Shown: positions 8,010 through 15,339, counted from the first letter of the stretch. The stretch: DNA of 20,988 nucleotides from an uncultured Erythrobacteraceae bacterium (GCA_946482075.1 CAMLQG010000059.1:1-20988); one strand, 5' to 3'. Made by a program: numbers and translations. Notes: generated by a model from the sequence alone, not told the origin.

Positions 8010-8030
8010 CGTGTCGAAGGGTTCGACACG
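8010..8030. repeat. Perfect 9-base palindrome in a divergent intergenic region
   Basis: CGTGTCGAA (8010-8018), a GGG spacer, then TTCGACACG (8022-8030) form a perfect dyad between the divergent SDR and epimerase genes. It could be an operator for one of them or half of a REP-like element; its GTCGAA core resembles the repeat at 6571-6648. No sigma70 promoter with good spacing was found next to it. Confidence 0.6.
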
Positions 8031-8122
8031 AACGAATGCAGTACTACCTCAAGAATGATTTTTTCACGCCTCGCGTCTATAGCTTCCGCCCGGACTGCGA
8101 GATTAGGCAAGGATCGTTGGGA

Positions 8123-9118
8123 ATGCGCATCTTGGTGACGGGCGCCGCGGGCTTCATCGGGGCGGCGCTCAGCGAAAGCCTGCTTGCGCGCGGCGACCGG
8201 GTGATCGGCATCGACAGCATGAACGATTACTATCAGGTCTCCTTGAAGGAAGCGCGGCGCGACCGGCTGGTGAGCCGGGGCGGCAATCGCTTCAGCTTCC
8301 TCCATCTCGATTTCGCGGACATGGCCGGGCTGAACCGCGAACTGGCGGACCTTGCCTTCGATCGGATCGTCCATCTCGGCGCGCAGGCCGGGGTGCGCTA
8401 TTCGATCGAGAACCCGCATGCCTATGTGCAGGCCAATCTCGTCGGCCATGTGAACATGCTGGAACTGGCCCGCGCGCGCGGCGTGGACCACATGGTCTAT
8501 GCCAGCTCCAGCTCGGTCTATGGCGGCAACCAAAAGCTGCCTTTCGCGGTGGAGGACCGGGCGGACCATCCCGTCTCGCTCTATGCCGCCACCAAGAAAG
8601 CGGACGAATTGATGAGCGAGACCTATGCCCATCTCTTCCGCCTGCCGCTGACGGGCCTGCGCTTCTTCACCGTCTACGGGCCCTGGGGCCGGCCGGACAT
8701 GGCCTTGTGGAAGTTCACGAGGAACATCCTCGCCGGCAAACCGATCCCGGTGTTCAACAACGGCGACATGTATCGCGATTTCACCTATATCGACGACATC
8801 GTCGCGGGTGTGATCGCAGCGCTCGATCATCCGCCCGTCGATGACGGGAAGGGAAAGGCCGGCGGCAGCGTGAAGCCGCATGCGCTCTACAATATCGGCA
8901 ATCACCGTCCCGAATATCTGATGAAGGTGATCGAGATCCTCGAGCAGGCGTGCGGGCGCAAGGCGGAACTCGAAATGCTGCCGATGCAGCCGGGCGACGT
9001 GCATCGCACCTATGCCGATATCGAAGCGATCCGGCGCGATCTGGGCTACGCGCCGACCACCTCGATCGAGGCCGGCGTGCCGAAATTTGTGGATTGGTAC
9101 CGCCAATATCACGCCTGA
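8123..9118 (+). CDS. NAD-dependent sugar epimerase, UDP-glucuronate 4-epimerase type
   Basis: This 331-residue extended SDR has its cofactor loop TGAAGFIG at residues 6-13, and the catalytic pair Tyr154 and Lys158 (YAATK) with a serine run at 128-131. The segments DSMNDYY(36-37), LGAQAGVRYSIENP, YGPWGRPDMALWKFT and NNGDMYRDFTYIDD closely fit the UDP-glucuronate 4-epimerase subfamily, which makes UDP-galacturonate for capsule or lipopolysaccharide. The start is the ATG at 8123, with AAGGA nine bases upstream; the frame is open much further up but only as antisense to the SDR. It is followed by dcd and DoxX in the same direction. It does not look connected to the catabolic genes. Other UDP-hexuronate or UDP-hexose substrates are possible. 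Confidence 0.88.
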   Translation: MRILVTGAAGFIGAALSESLLARGDRVIGIDSMNDYYQVSLKEARRDRLVSRGGNRFSFLHLDFADMAGLNRELADLAFDRIVHLGAQAGVRYSIENPHAYVQANLVGHVNMLELARARGVDHMVYASSSSVYGGNQKLPFAVEDRADHPVSLYAATKKADELMSETYAHLFRLPLTGLRFFTVYGPWGRPDMALWKFTRNILAGKPIPVFNNGDMYRDFTYIDDIVAGVIAALDHPPVDDGKGKAGGSVKPHALYNIGNHRPEYLMKVIEILEQACGRKAELEMLPMQPGDVHRTYADIEAIRRDLGYAPTTSIEAGVPKFVDWYRQYHA

Positions 9119-9166
9119 CGGGGCGCCCGGCTTGCCCCGAGGCCGCGCATCGGGAATCACGGTCCC

Positions 9167-9721
9167 ATGGCGATTCTCAGTGACCGTTGGATCCGCAATG
9201 CCGCGCGCGAAAGCGGGATGATCGAACCTTTCGTCGAGGCGCAGCGCCGCGACGGCTGCATTTCCTACGGCCTGTCCTCCTACGGCTATGACGCGCGCGT
9301 GGCGGACGAGTTCAAGATCTTCACCAATGTCGACAGCGCGGTGGTCGATCCCAAGAATTTCGACGGCAAGAGCCTGGTCGATCGCAAGACCGACGTCTGC
9401 ATCATCCCGCCCAACAGCTTCGCGCTGGCCCGCACGGTCGAATATTTCCGTATCCCGCGCGACGTGCTGGTGATCTGCCTGGGTAAATCGACTTATGCGC
9501 GTTGCGGGATCATCGTGAACGTGACTCCGCTGGAGCCGGGCTGGGAAGGCCATGTGACGCTGGAATTCTCCAACACCACGCCGCTGCCGGCCAAGATCTA
9601 CGCCAATGAAGGCGCTTGCCAGTTCCTGTTCCTGCAGGGCAACGAACCGTGCGAAGTGAGCTATGCCGACCGCGCGGGCAAATATATGGGCCAGCAGGGC
9701 GTGACACTGCCTCGGCTCTAG
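9167..9721 (+). CDS. dcd: dCTP deaminase
   Basis: This 184-residue enzyme matches dCTP deaminase over its whole length. Recognisable blocks are [15 protein letters not shown] (about residues 31-45), the [11 protein letters not shown] loop, and [19 protein letters not shown], which carries the catalytic glutamate. It converts dCTP to dUTP and ammonia, the first step of dTTP supply, in the cytoplasm as a trimer. It is slightly shorter than the E. coli enzyme, as is usual in alphaproteobacteria. The ATG at 9167 has only a distant GGGA ahead. It is a conserved housekeeping gene and a useful anchor for genome comparisons. Confidence 0.95.
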   Translation: MAILSDRWIRNAARESGMIEPFVEAQRRDGCISYGLSSYGYDARVADEFKIFTNVDSAVVDPKNFDGKSLVDRKTDVCIIPPNSFALARTVEYFRIPRDVLVICLGKSTYARCGIIVNVTPLEPGWEGHVTLEFSNTTPLPAKIYANEGACQFLFLQGNEPCEVSYADRAGKYMGQQGVTLPRL

Positions 9722-9786
9722 CCGAAGGCACAAAACGGCTCGTCCCGCGTTTCCCCCGCAACGCATCAAGCGGGGAGGGCCTTGCC

Positions 9787-10284
9787 ATGTCAGCCGTCGC
9801 AGCAGCCATCGGGCGCGTTCTCATCGCGCTCATCTTCATCTCCAGCGGGGTGAGCAAGCTCCTCACGCTTAGTGAAACCAACACGATGATCACCGCTGCC
9901 GGCCTGCCGGGGGGGCTCGCCCTGCCCACGGCGATCTTCGAGCTCGCGGCCGGCCTGTTCCTGGCGCTGGGCAGCCTGACGCGGATCGTCTCGATCCTGC
10001 TGGCGGGTTTCACCGCCCTCACCATCCTGTTCTTCCACAATCAGGTGACCGACCCGATGCAGGCCGCGATGGCGATGAAGAATATCGCGATCATCGGCGG
10101 GCTGCTCGTGGTCTTCGCCTATGGCCAGATGCGCTGGAGCTACGACCACATGCGCGCCGCGCGCCGCAACGAGGAAGTGACGCGGCAGAACGAACTTGCT
10201 GCCCGCGATGCGGATGCCCGCGCCCATGATGCGGAACTCAGGGCCGCGCGGGCGGAAGCGGTAGCGGCCGAAAGGAAGGTGTGA
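9787..10284 (+). CDS. DoxX-family membrane protein with a charged C-terminal helix
   Basis: This 165-residue protein has four hydrophobic segments in roughly the first 120 residues (ALIFISSGVSKLL, FELAAGLFLALG, VSILLAGFTALTILF, IAIIGGLLVVFAYG), as expected for the DoxX/DUF4870-like inner-membrane fold. The last 45 or so residues are Ala/Arg/Glu-rich (RRNEEVTRQNELAARDADARAHD...) and predict a cytoplasmic coiled coil not usual for the family. DoxX proteins are linked to redox or quinone-related functions, but this one has no assigned activity. GGGGAGGG ends about seven bases before the ATG. It is probably the last gene of the epimerase-dcd group. Confidence 0.85.
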   Translation: MSAVAAAIGRVLIALIFISSGVSKLLTLSETNTMITAAGLPGGLALPTAIFELAAGLFLALGSLTRIVSILLAGFTALTILFFHNQVTDPMQAAMAMKNIAIIGGLLVVFAYGQMRWSYDHMRAARRNEEVTRQNELAARDADARAHDAELRAARAEAVAAERKV

Positions 10285-10303
10285 CGCTACCCTTTCTTCC
10301 CTT

Positions 10304-10324
10304 ATGCTGAACTTGTTTCAGCAT
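10304..10324. repeat. Small hairpin repeat downstream of the DoxX gene
   Basis: ATGCTGAA (10304-10311), a CTTGT loop, then TTCAGCAT form a perfect 8-base stem about 20 bases after the DoxX stop, between convergent genes. The GCTGAACTTGTTTCAGC form recurs in alphaproteobacterial intergenic DNA as I recall it. It may act as a bidirectional terminator, but no T-run follows. Confidence 0.6.
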
Positions 10325-10410
10325 CCATCACGCCGAGGGCACGGACCGCGCCCGGACAGAAATGGACCCTCAAACGAGTTCAGAGGGACGAGTAAAGGAG
10401 AGGTGGGAGC

Positions 10411-11328
10411 TTATCCCAGCTTGGCGATGACGCTTTCCCCAAACCGATGGATCGCTTCGACCTTCTTCTCGACCGGCGGATGTTCGTCGAACATGGCGGT
10501 GATGTCGATACCGTGATCGCCGGCTGCGCCCATCACCGCGGGGCTGTGCCACGGCACCACCCAGCAATGGGTGACACCCATATCCTCCAGCCGCTTGAAA
10601 TCGTCGACCGTCACCGCTTCCGGACATTGCAGGACGATGTCGAACGGTTCGTGTCCGCGGCCATATTCGGCGCGCAAGCCCGTAAGCAGGGTGATATAGT
10701 CGCGGATCTCGTCATAGGAATGGCTCAGCCCGATCCAGCCGTCGCACAGTTCGGCCGCACGGCGCAGCGCTGCATCGGCATGACCGCCGGCATAGAGCGG
10801 CACTCTGGTTTTCGGCGCGGGGCGCATGATCAGCCGGTCGAAATCATAATGCTTGCCGTGGAATTCCACGAATTCGCCGGTCATGCATAGCTTGATGATC
10901 TTGATCGCTTCGGTGAGCCGCGCACCGCGCGTCTTCTGTTCCTCATTGGTGAAACGATACTCCTCGGGCATCCAGCCGAGCCCGAGGCCGACGCCTACGC
11001 GATCCTCGCACAGGGCCGCGACCGACATGATGGCCTTGGCTTCCAGCAGCGGCTTGCGGGTCGGCATACGCAGCACGGCGGTGATGAAGCGCAGATTTTC
11101 GGTGACGGCCGCCATATGCGCGATCGCGACCCAGGGATCGAGCGACGGCGTATCGAGGCTCCAGAACCGCTTGCCATCCGCCGAATGCGGATAGGGGACG
11201 GAGACATGCTCGGGAAAGAACGGCGCATCCGGCAGTGCCAGGTGATCCCATCCCGCCTGGTCGCAGGCGATGGCGAGCGGGCGCAGTTCTGCCGGATCGG
11301 TGGCGAAGAGATTGAAACCGAAGCGCAT
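10411..11328 (-). CDS. Luciferase-like (LLM class) flavin-dependent oxidoreductase
   Basis: This 305-residue TIM-barrel protein has typical LLM blocks: MRFGFNLF at the start, the WDHLALPDAPFFPEH loop, VGVGLGLGWMPEEYR around residue 115-130, and VPLYAGGHADAALRRAAELCDGW in the second half. The family uses F420 or FMN with a second substrate for oxidation or monooxygenation. It resembles the TIGR03619-type F420 group, yet most sphingomonads are not known for F420 synthesis, so the cofactor is open. I chose the ATG at 11328 (GGAGA 8-12 bases upstream) over a TTG at 11355. It is the last of seven minus-strand genes, separated from the EthD-type gene by a REP-like pair. Role: oxidation of the pathway substrate (inference). 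Confidence 0.87.
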   Translation of the reverse strand: MRFGFNLFATDPAELRPLAIACDQAGWDHLALPDAPFFPEHVSVPYPHSADGKRFWSLDTPSLDPWVAIAHMAAVTENLRFITAVLRMPTRKPLLEAKAIMSVAALCEDRVGVGLGLGWMPEEYRFTNEEQKTRGARLTEAIKIIKLCMTGEFVEFHGKHYDFDRLIMRPAPKTRVPLYAGGHADAALRRAAELCDGWIGLSHSYDEIRDYITLLTGLRAEYGRGHEPFDIVLQCPEAVTVDDFKRLEDMGVTHCWVVPWHSPAVMGAAGDHGIDITAMFDEHPPVEKKVEAIHRFGESVIAKLG

Positions 11329-11375
11329 CCTGGTCTCCGAGAGGTCCCGAGGCAATTGCCGCGCACCTTAGGACA

Positions 11376-11438
11376 GAGACCCCAGCTTTCGCTGGGGTGA
11401 GGAGGTTATTCCGTCATCCCAGCGAAAGCTGGGATCTC
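11376..11438. repeat. Inverted pair of REP-like hairpins (BIME-like)
   Basis: Unit A (11376-11400) and unit B (11414-11438) are 25 bases each, in opposite orientation, 13 bases apart. Unit B holds ATCCCAGC-GAAA-GCTGGGAT. The reverse complement of unit A is the same except for one stem pair, C:G in A and T:A in B. They can form two small GAAA-type hairpins or one long one. They sit between the second EthD-type gene and the luciferase-like gene, where they could stabilise or attenuate the transcript. Confidence 0.85.
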
Positions 11439-11456
11439 AAGCCGTAACACACGAAC

Positions 11457-11828
11457 TCAGAGCGTGGTGCCGTTGTCGTATTCCTCGACCATCAGCAGCC
11501 GGGTCAGCTTGCGTTCCTGGAACTTCTCTTCGTCTTCCAGGATCAGCTTGTTGTTTTCCGGGATGTTGATGATCTTGGCCATCTCCTCGATGCAGGATTC
11601 ATCCTTGAACCAGATCTCGGTGACGGCGTCGTAACTGTCGTCCACACTGTTTTCTTCCGGCTGATATTCCATCAGGCTGATCGGATAGTTGCGGACATAT
11701 TTGGCCCATAGGTGGCCCAGCAGCCGTTTGCCGATCACGGCGTGGCTGGTTTCGTAGTGATGGATGAAATCCTCACGGCTCATCCCTTTCTTCTTCTGGA
11801 TGAGGATGACCATTTTCGGCTGTGCCAT
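11457..11828 (-). CDS. EthD-family dimeric alpha/beta-barrel protein (second copy)
   Basis: This 123-residue protein has the same N-terminal pattern as the first EthD-type gene (KKGMSREDFIHHYETSHA) and the same late DEEKFQER helix; it differs in the middle (WAKYVRNYPISLMEYQPEEN). The family is a small ferredoxin-like barrel that dimerises, and is required in some ether and alicyclic catabolic systems without a settled reaction. AGGAG lies 9-13 bases before the ATG at 11828. It is 22 bases downstream of the ABM gene, clearly in one operon with the epoxide hydrolase. Having two EthD-type genes in one window suggests that each serves a separate step or substrate. Confidence 0.82.
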   Translation of the reverse strand: MAQPKMVILIQKKKGMSREDFIHHYETSHAVIGKRLLGHLWAKYVRNYPISLMEYQPEENSVDDSYDAVTEIWFKDESCIEEMAKIINIPENNKLILEDEEKFQERKLTRLLMVEEYDNGTTL

Positions 11829-11850
11829 TGGTAAATCTCCTGCGTGCGGC

Positions 11851-12156
11851 TCAGATGGCGGCGATGGTTTCCTTGAAGATCGTCATCTTCGGCGGAGCGT
11901 TGAGAGCCTGGGCGAAACCGTCCATGTCGCCGCGCTCGGTGCGCCATGCGATGTAATCGTTATAGGCCTGCTCGGTTTCCCAGCGCTCGACGAAGAGGAC
12001 GTGGTTCGTGCCTTCCTCACGCACAATGCGGATGTCGATAAAACCCGGCCGCTTGGCCGTATCCTTGATCATTTCCGGGAGGCCGGTGGTCAGCCCGTCG
12101 ATCGCTTCAGACTTCACGTCCAGATCCAGCGTTACAACTACTCCAGTCACATTCAT
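11851..12156 (-). CDS. ABM-domain (antibiotic biosynthesis monooxygenase-like) protein
   Basis: This 101-residue ferredoxin-like protein matches the ABM family: VVVTLDLDVK at the start, KDTAKRPGFIDIRIVREE in the middle, then the VLFVERWETEQAYNDYIAWRTE strand and helix. Members act as cofactor-free oxygenases of quinols, or as stress-related or accessory proteins. The ATG at 12156 directly abuts its AAGGAGA box, which is too close for good initiation; the GTG two codons on (12150) has ideal spacing and may be the true start. It lies 12 bases after the epoxide hydrolase stop and 22 before the EthD-type gene, so all three are probably translated from one message. Confidence 0.82.
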   Translation of the reverse strand: MNVTGVVVTLDLDVKSEAIDGLTTGLPEMIKDTAKRPGFIDIRIVREEGTNHVLFVERWETEQAYNDYIAWRTERGDMDGFAQALNAPPKMTIFKETIAAI

Positions 12157-12168
12157 TCTCCTTGCAGA

Positions 12169-13362
12169 TTATCGGGTTCGGGAATTCAGTCGCGCGCGCA
12201 TCGTGGGAAAGAAGGCGCGGATATCGTCGACCAGTTCCTTCGGGCGTTCCCAGGCGCCGAAATGGCCGCCGCTGTCCCAATCGGTCCAGCGATGGATGTC
12301 GAAGACCTTTTCGAGATAGCTGCGCGGGGCGGCAATCACGAAATCATGCGGCGTGTTCACGAAGCCCACCGGCACCTGCACTCGCGTGCCCTTGGGCACC
12401 GCGATCCCTTCGTTGGCGCAGCCGTGATAGAACCAGGCGGCGGTGTTGAAACTGCCGGTCACGATGTAGTGCATGATGTTGGTCAGCATCCGGTCCATCC
12501 CCCCCAGCACGTCCTCGGGCTGGCGGCCGCGCAGGTCGGGCCAGTTCCACAGCTTGTCGAGGATCCAGGCGGCAGTGCCCACCGGGCTGTCGTTCATCGC
12601 ATAGCCCAGCGTCTCAGGCTTGGTCGCCTGGATCGCGATATAGCCGCCACCGATCGCCATGCGCCGCCCGACATCCTCGACCCACGCGATCTCTTCCGGC
12701 GTCTCGGGCGCGGCGACGCCCGCACCGATCGCTCCGATCGTATCGCCACCGGGGCTGATCCCCTGCGTGTTCAGATGGATCGCGACGCAATGGTCCGGAT
12801 AGTCGTAGGCGATCCAGCTCGCCGTGATCGAACCCCAGTCGCCCCCTTGGGCGAAGAACTTGTCGTAGCCCAGCACTTGCGTCATCAGCTTCGCCATCTT
12901 CGCGGCCGAACCGCGCGGACCGGACGGGCTTTCGGGCTTGCCGGAAAAGCCGTGGCCGGGCTGCGACGGGACCACCACGTCGAAGGAGATGGAGGGATCG
13001 AGCCCGAATTTCTCCGGATCAGTCAGCGGCTCGATCATGTCCATGAATTCCACCGGCGATCCCGGCCAGCCGTGCAGCAGCAGCAGCGGCATGGGCGAAG
13101 GACCCTTCCCCTTCACATGGTAGAAATGCATGTCGAGACCGTCGACATCGGCGCGGAACTGAGGGAAACGGTTGAGCCAGGCCTCGGCCCCGCGCCAGTC
13201 ATACTCATCCAGCCAGAAGCGGATGAAGCGGCGCAGGTAATCAGGGTCCGTACCCAGGAACCACGGCTCCGCCTTGGGTGCGTGCGGGAATTCGAACTCC
13301 TCCACGCGGCGGCGGATACGATCCAGTTTCGCCTGGGCGACATTGACCGTGAACGGCTGCAT
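12169..13362 (-). CDS. Epoxide hydrolase (alpha/beta-hydrolase with EHN domain)
   Basis: This 397-residue enzyme has the N-terminal epoxide hydrolase domain (EFPHAPKAEPWFLGTD, then DYLRRFIRFWLDEYDWRGAEAWLN) followed by an alpha/beta-hydrolase core. HGWPGS (97-102) supplies the oxyanion hole, Asp175 in GGDWGS is the expected nucleophile, and a late GGHFGAWERP carries the catalytic histidine. Family members hydrolyse epoxides of large or terpenoid substrates to diols; a few act on other esters or acids. The ATG at 13362 has GGGAG five bases ahead; the frame upstream to 13416 adds residues without support. It leads the tightly spaced epoxide hydrolase, ABM and EthD-type genes. An epoxide made by an oxygenase in this cluster is the natural substrate guess. 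Confidence 0.9.
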   Translation of the reverse strand: MQPFTVNVAQAKLDRIRRRVEEFEFPHAPKAEPWFLGTDPDYLRRFIRFWLDEYDWRGAEAWLNRFPQFRADVDGLDMHFYHVKGKGPSPMPLLLLHGWPGSPVEFMDMIEPLTDPEKFGLDPSISFDVVVPSQPGHGFSGKPESPSGPRGSAAKMAKLMTQVLGYDKFFAQGGDWGSITASWIAYDYPDHCVAIHLNTQGISPGGDTIGAIGAGVAAPETPEEIAWVEDVGRRMAIGGGYIAIQATKPETLGYAMNDSPVGTAAWILDKLWNWPDLRGRQPEDVLGGMDRMLTNIMHYIVTGSFNTAAWFYHGCANEGIAVPKGTRVQVPVGFVNTPHDFVIAAPRSYLEKVFDIHRWTDWDSGGHFGAWERPKELVDDIRAFFPTMRARLNSRTR

Positions 13363-13497
13363 TCCTTCTCCCGTTATGACGAGCCCATCGGCCCGGTCGC
13401 GGGAGACTAGCGTCACTCCAGCCGAAAGCGACTACGGGAATCGGCCGCGCTAGACTCTGATCGCAACGGGAATTGCCCTGACTGGTGCCTCTCAATG

Positions 13498-13525
13498 CGT
13501 CGTTCCCCCTTTCGCGGGAACGACG
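13498..13525. repeat. Perfect 10-base hairpin repeat upstream of the epoxide hydrolase
   Basis: CGTCGTTCCC (13498-13507) and GGGAACGACG (13516-13525) form a perfect stem around an eight-base CCTTTCGC loop, in the 183 bases between a metal-dependent hydrolase-like gene and the epoxide hydrolase. It looks like another short REP-type unit and may separate two transcription segments. The rest of the gap shows no clear promoter for the epoxide hydrolase. Confidence 0.65.
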
Positions 13526-13545
13526 AAAAAATGAAAGGCCGAGCG

Positions 13546-14367
13546 TTACGCCGGAACCGCGCTCAGTTCGTCATAGCGCTTCAGCGCATGCTGCAGGCGC
13601 GGATGCGCCTTTGCCTTGCCGGGATCGTAGAAGGGAATCATGATCGTGAACATGCGGGGCAGCGCCCATTTGAAATAGCGGCGGTTGAACGCCTTCTCCC
13701 GCTTGATCGAAGCCTTGCGCTCTTCCAGCGTCATCCCTTCACGATACTGTTCCAGGAAGATCTTGATCCGTTCCTGAAGGTATTTGTTCAGGTGGAAGAA
13801 GGAGTAGATCAAGCCGTACATGCGCATGAAGTAATTGCCCGAAACGGCCGCATAGACGTCATGGCAGACGCTGCGATGCTCATATTCCTCCGCCAGGTGC
13901 CACATCATCACTTCACTGATGCCGTTGCCTTCGCGGCAGAAATCGGGCGCGGTCTCGAACAGCCAGCGCGCCTGGAACAAGGTGAAATTCTCGAACCCCG
14001 CGCAATAGGCGGCGAGCCAAGTGATCGACTTGTTCTTCAGCAGGTTGCGATAATCCTCATGCGCCGCATCCTGCAAAACTTCGGGAATGGTGAACCCGGC
14101 CTCCCGCACGGCGACGTTGTATTCCTCATGCATGCGGTAGTGGTTCGATTCCTGCTGGACGAACTCGTCGATGTCCTTCTTCAGGTCCGGCCGGTCGCCG
14201 ACATGCTTGCGGCACTTCACCATCACGCGGTTGAGCCACGGTTCGATCACCACGGGGAAAGTGGAGCCGGCATTCCACATGATCGAGACTTCCGGCTGAT
14301 CCGGCCAGATGATGTCATCCCGGTCGAACTTCAGGTTCGGCCAGCGGACTTTCAGTGCACTACCCAT
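13546..14367 (-). CDS. Predicted metal-dependent hydrolase (PF10118 type), paralogue 1
   Basis: This 273-residue protein belongs to the family annotated 'predicted metal-dependent hydrolase' (Pfam PF10118/COG3687, by recollection of the pattern). What I see is largely alpha-helical with conserved acidic/His positions: Glu42 (VIEPWLNRV), Glu73-x-x-His76 (QESNH), Glu126 (AGFEN) and Glu161-x-x-His164 (EEYEH), followed by an aromatic YGLIYSFFH helix. That order and spacing resemble ferritin-fold diiron proteins more than a hydrolase. GGAG lies about seven bases before the ATG at 14367. It follows its paralogue by 26 bases and shares whole blocks with it (EPWLNRVM, CRK, DLKKDID, ESNHYRMH, YCAGFEN, AEEYEHR, FYDPGKA). 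The reaction is unknown. Confidence 0.8.
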   Translation of the reverse strand: MGSALKVRWPNLKFDRDDIIWPDQPEVSIMWNAGSTFPVVIEPWLNRVMVKCRKHVGDRPDLKKDIDEFVQQESNHYRMHEEYNVAVREAGFTIPEVLQDAAHEDYRNLLKNKSITWLAAYCAGFENFTLFQARWLFETAPDFCREGNGISEVMMWHLAEEYEHRSVCHDVYAAVSGNYFMRMYGLIYSFFHLNKYLQERIKIFLEQYREGMTLEERKASIKREKAFNRRYFKWALPRMFTIMIPFYDPGKAKAHPRLQHALKRYDELSAVPA

Positions 14368-14393
14368 GTCTTTCTCCGTATCGCCGAAGACGA

Positions 14394-15230
14394 TCAGGCC
14401 ACGGCCTGGGCCGGCGCGCTGAGCGCGGAATAGCGTTCCAGCGCCGCTTCGAGGCCAGGGGACGGCGGCGCCTTGCCCGGATCGTAGAAGGGGATCAGGA
14501 TCTTCGCCATGCGCGGCAGGAAGAAGCGGAGATAGCGCTTCTGATAAGCCTTGTGGCGCTGGATCGATGCCTCGCGCTGTTCCGGCGTCATCGTGCTGCG
14601 GTAGATTTCGAGGAAATGCTTGATCCGGCGGTTCACGTGCTTGCTGAGATGCACGAAGGAATAGATCAGACCGTAGACGCGGATGAAGTAGTTGCCCGAG
14701 ATATTGGCGAACACGTCGTGGCAGACCTTGCGATGCTCATACTCTTCCGCGAAATGCCACAGCCACAGGTCGCCGACGCCGTTGTCGCCTTCCTTGAACA
14801 TGTCCCGTGCATCTTCGAACAGGAATTGCGAGGAGAACAGGGTGTAGTTCTCGAACCCGGCACAATAGGCGGACAGGAAGGGCAGCGATTTCGTTTTCAG
14901 CAGTTCGCGCAGGCCCTCCTCGAACTCGTCGTCGAAATGCTGGGGAATGGTGTAGCCGGCTTCGTCCAGGAACTTGTTGAAGCCCTGATGCATCCGATAG
15001 TGATTCGATTCCTGGCGGACGAAATCATCGATATCCTTCTTCAGGTCGGGCCGATCGTCGCTCACCGCCTTGCGGCACTTGATCATCACGCGGTTGAGCC
15101 ACGGCTCCACGACCGGGGCTGACGTGGACATCGCGTTGTACTCGACCGAAACCTCCGGATGCTCATCCCAGATGAGATCCGCCTCTTCGAACTTGAAGAC
15201 GGGCCAACGGACTACCAGGTCACTTGCCAT
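14394..15230 (-). CDS. Predicted metal-dependent hydrolase (PF10118 type), paralogue 2
   Basis: This 278-residue protein is a tandem sister of the gene at 13546-14367 and aligns over its full length. The candidate metal ligands are all retained at matching places: Glu42, Glu74-x-x-His77, Glu127 and Glu163-x-x-His166. The C-terminal tail (ALERYSALSAPAQAVA) is slightly longer. The ATG at 15230 has only a weak AGG ahead, but a good sigma70-like promoter lies 81-109 bases upstream. It heads the minus-strand run that continues through paralogue 1 to the epoxide hydrolase group. Retention of both copies with all the metal positions suggests a two-subunit enzyme or two substrates. Annotation as a hydrolase is by family name only. 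Confidence 0.8.
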   Translation of the reverse strand: MASDLVVRWPVFKFEEADLIWDEHPEVSVEYNAMSTSAPVVEPWLNRVMIKCRKAVSDDRPDLKKDIDDFVRQESNHYRMHQGFNKFLDEAGYTIPQHFDDEFEEGLRELLKTKSLPFLSAYCAGFENYTLFSSQFLFEDARDMFKEGDNGVGDLWLWHFAEEYEHRKVCHDVFANISGNYFIRVYGLIYSFVHLSKHVNRRIKHFLEIYRSTMTPEQREASIQRHKAYQKRYLRFFLPRMAKILIPFYDPGKAPPSPGLEAALERYSALSAPAQAVA

Positions 15231-15310
15231 AATCGAACCTATCCCAATGAAACGCGTACTCCGAAGTGCCCCATGCCCTTTGGTACGCCTGCATTAATTA
15301 CTTCGCCGAG

Positions 15311-15339
15311 AGTATAGGCCCGATTCACCCTGATCACAA
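15311..15339 (-). promoter_or_regulatory. Sigma70-like promoter for the minus-strand seven-gene run
   Basis: On the minus strand TTGTGA (15339-15334), a 17-base spacer, then TATACT (15316-15311) make a good sigma70-type match. The predicted start near 15303 leaves a leader of about 70 bases before the paralogue 2 ATG at 15230. No clear operator overlaps it. Confidence 0.5.

Noticed and set aside
7979..9769. Open frame of 596 codons on the minus strand
   Set aside because: It lies antisense to the well-defined epimerase and dcd genes and has no recognisable domain.
11764..13410. Open frame of 548 codons on the plus strand
   Set aside because: It is a shadow of the ABM protein and epoxide hydrolase on the other strand, with an Arg/His-rich product typical of antisense frames.
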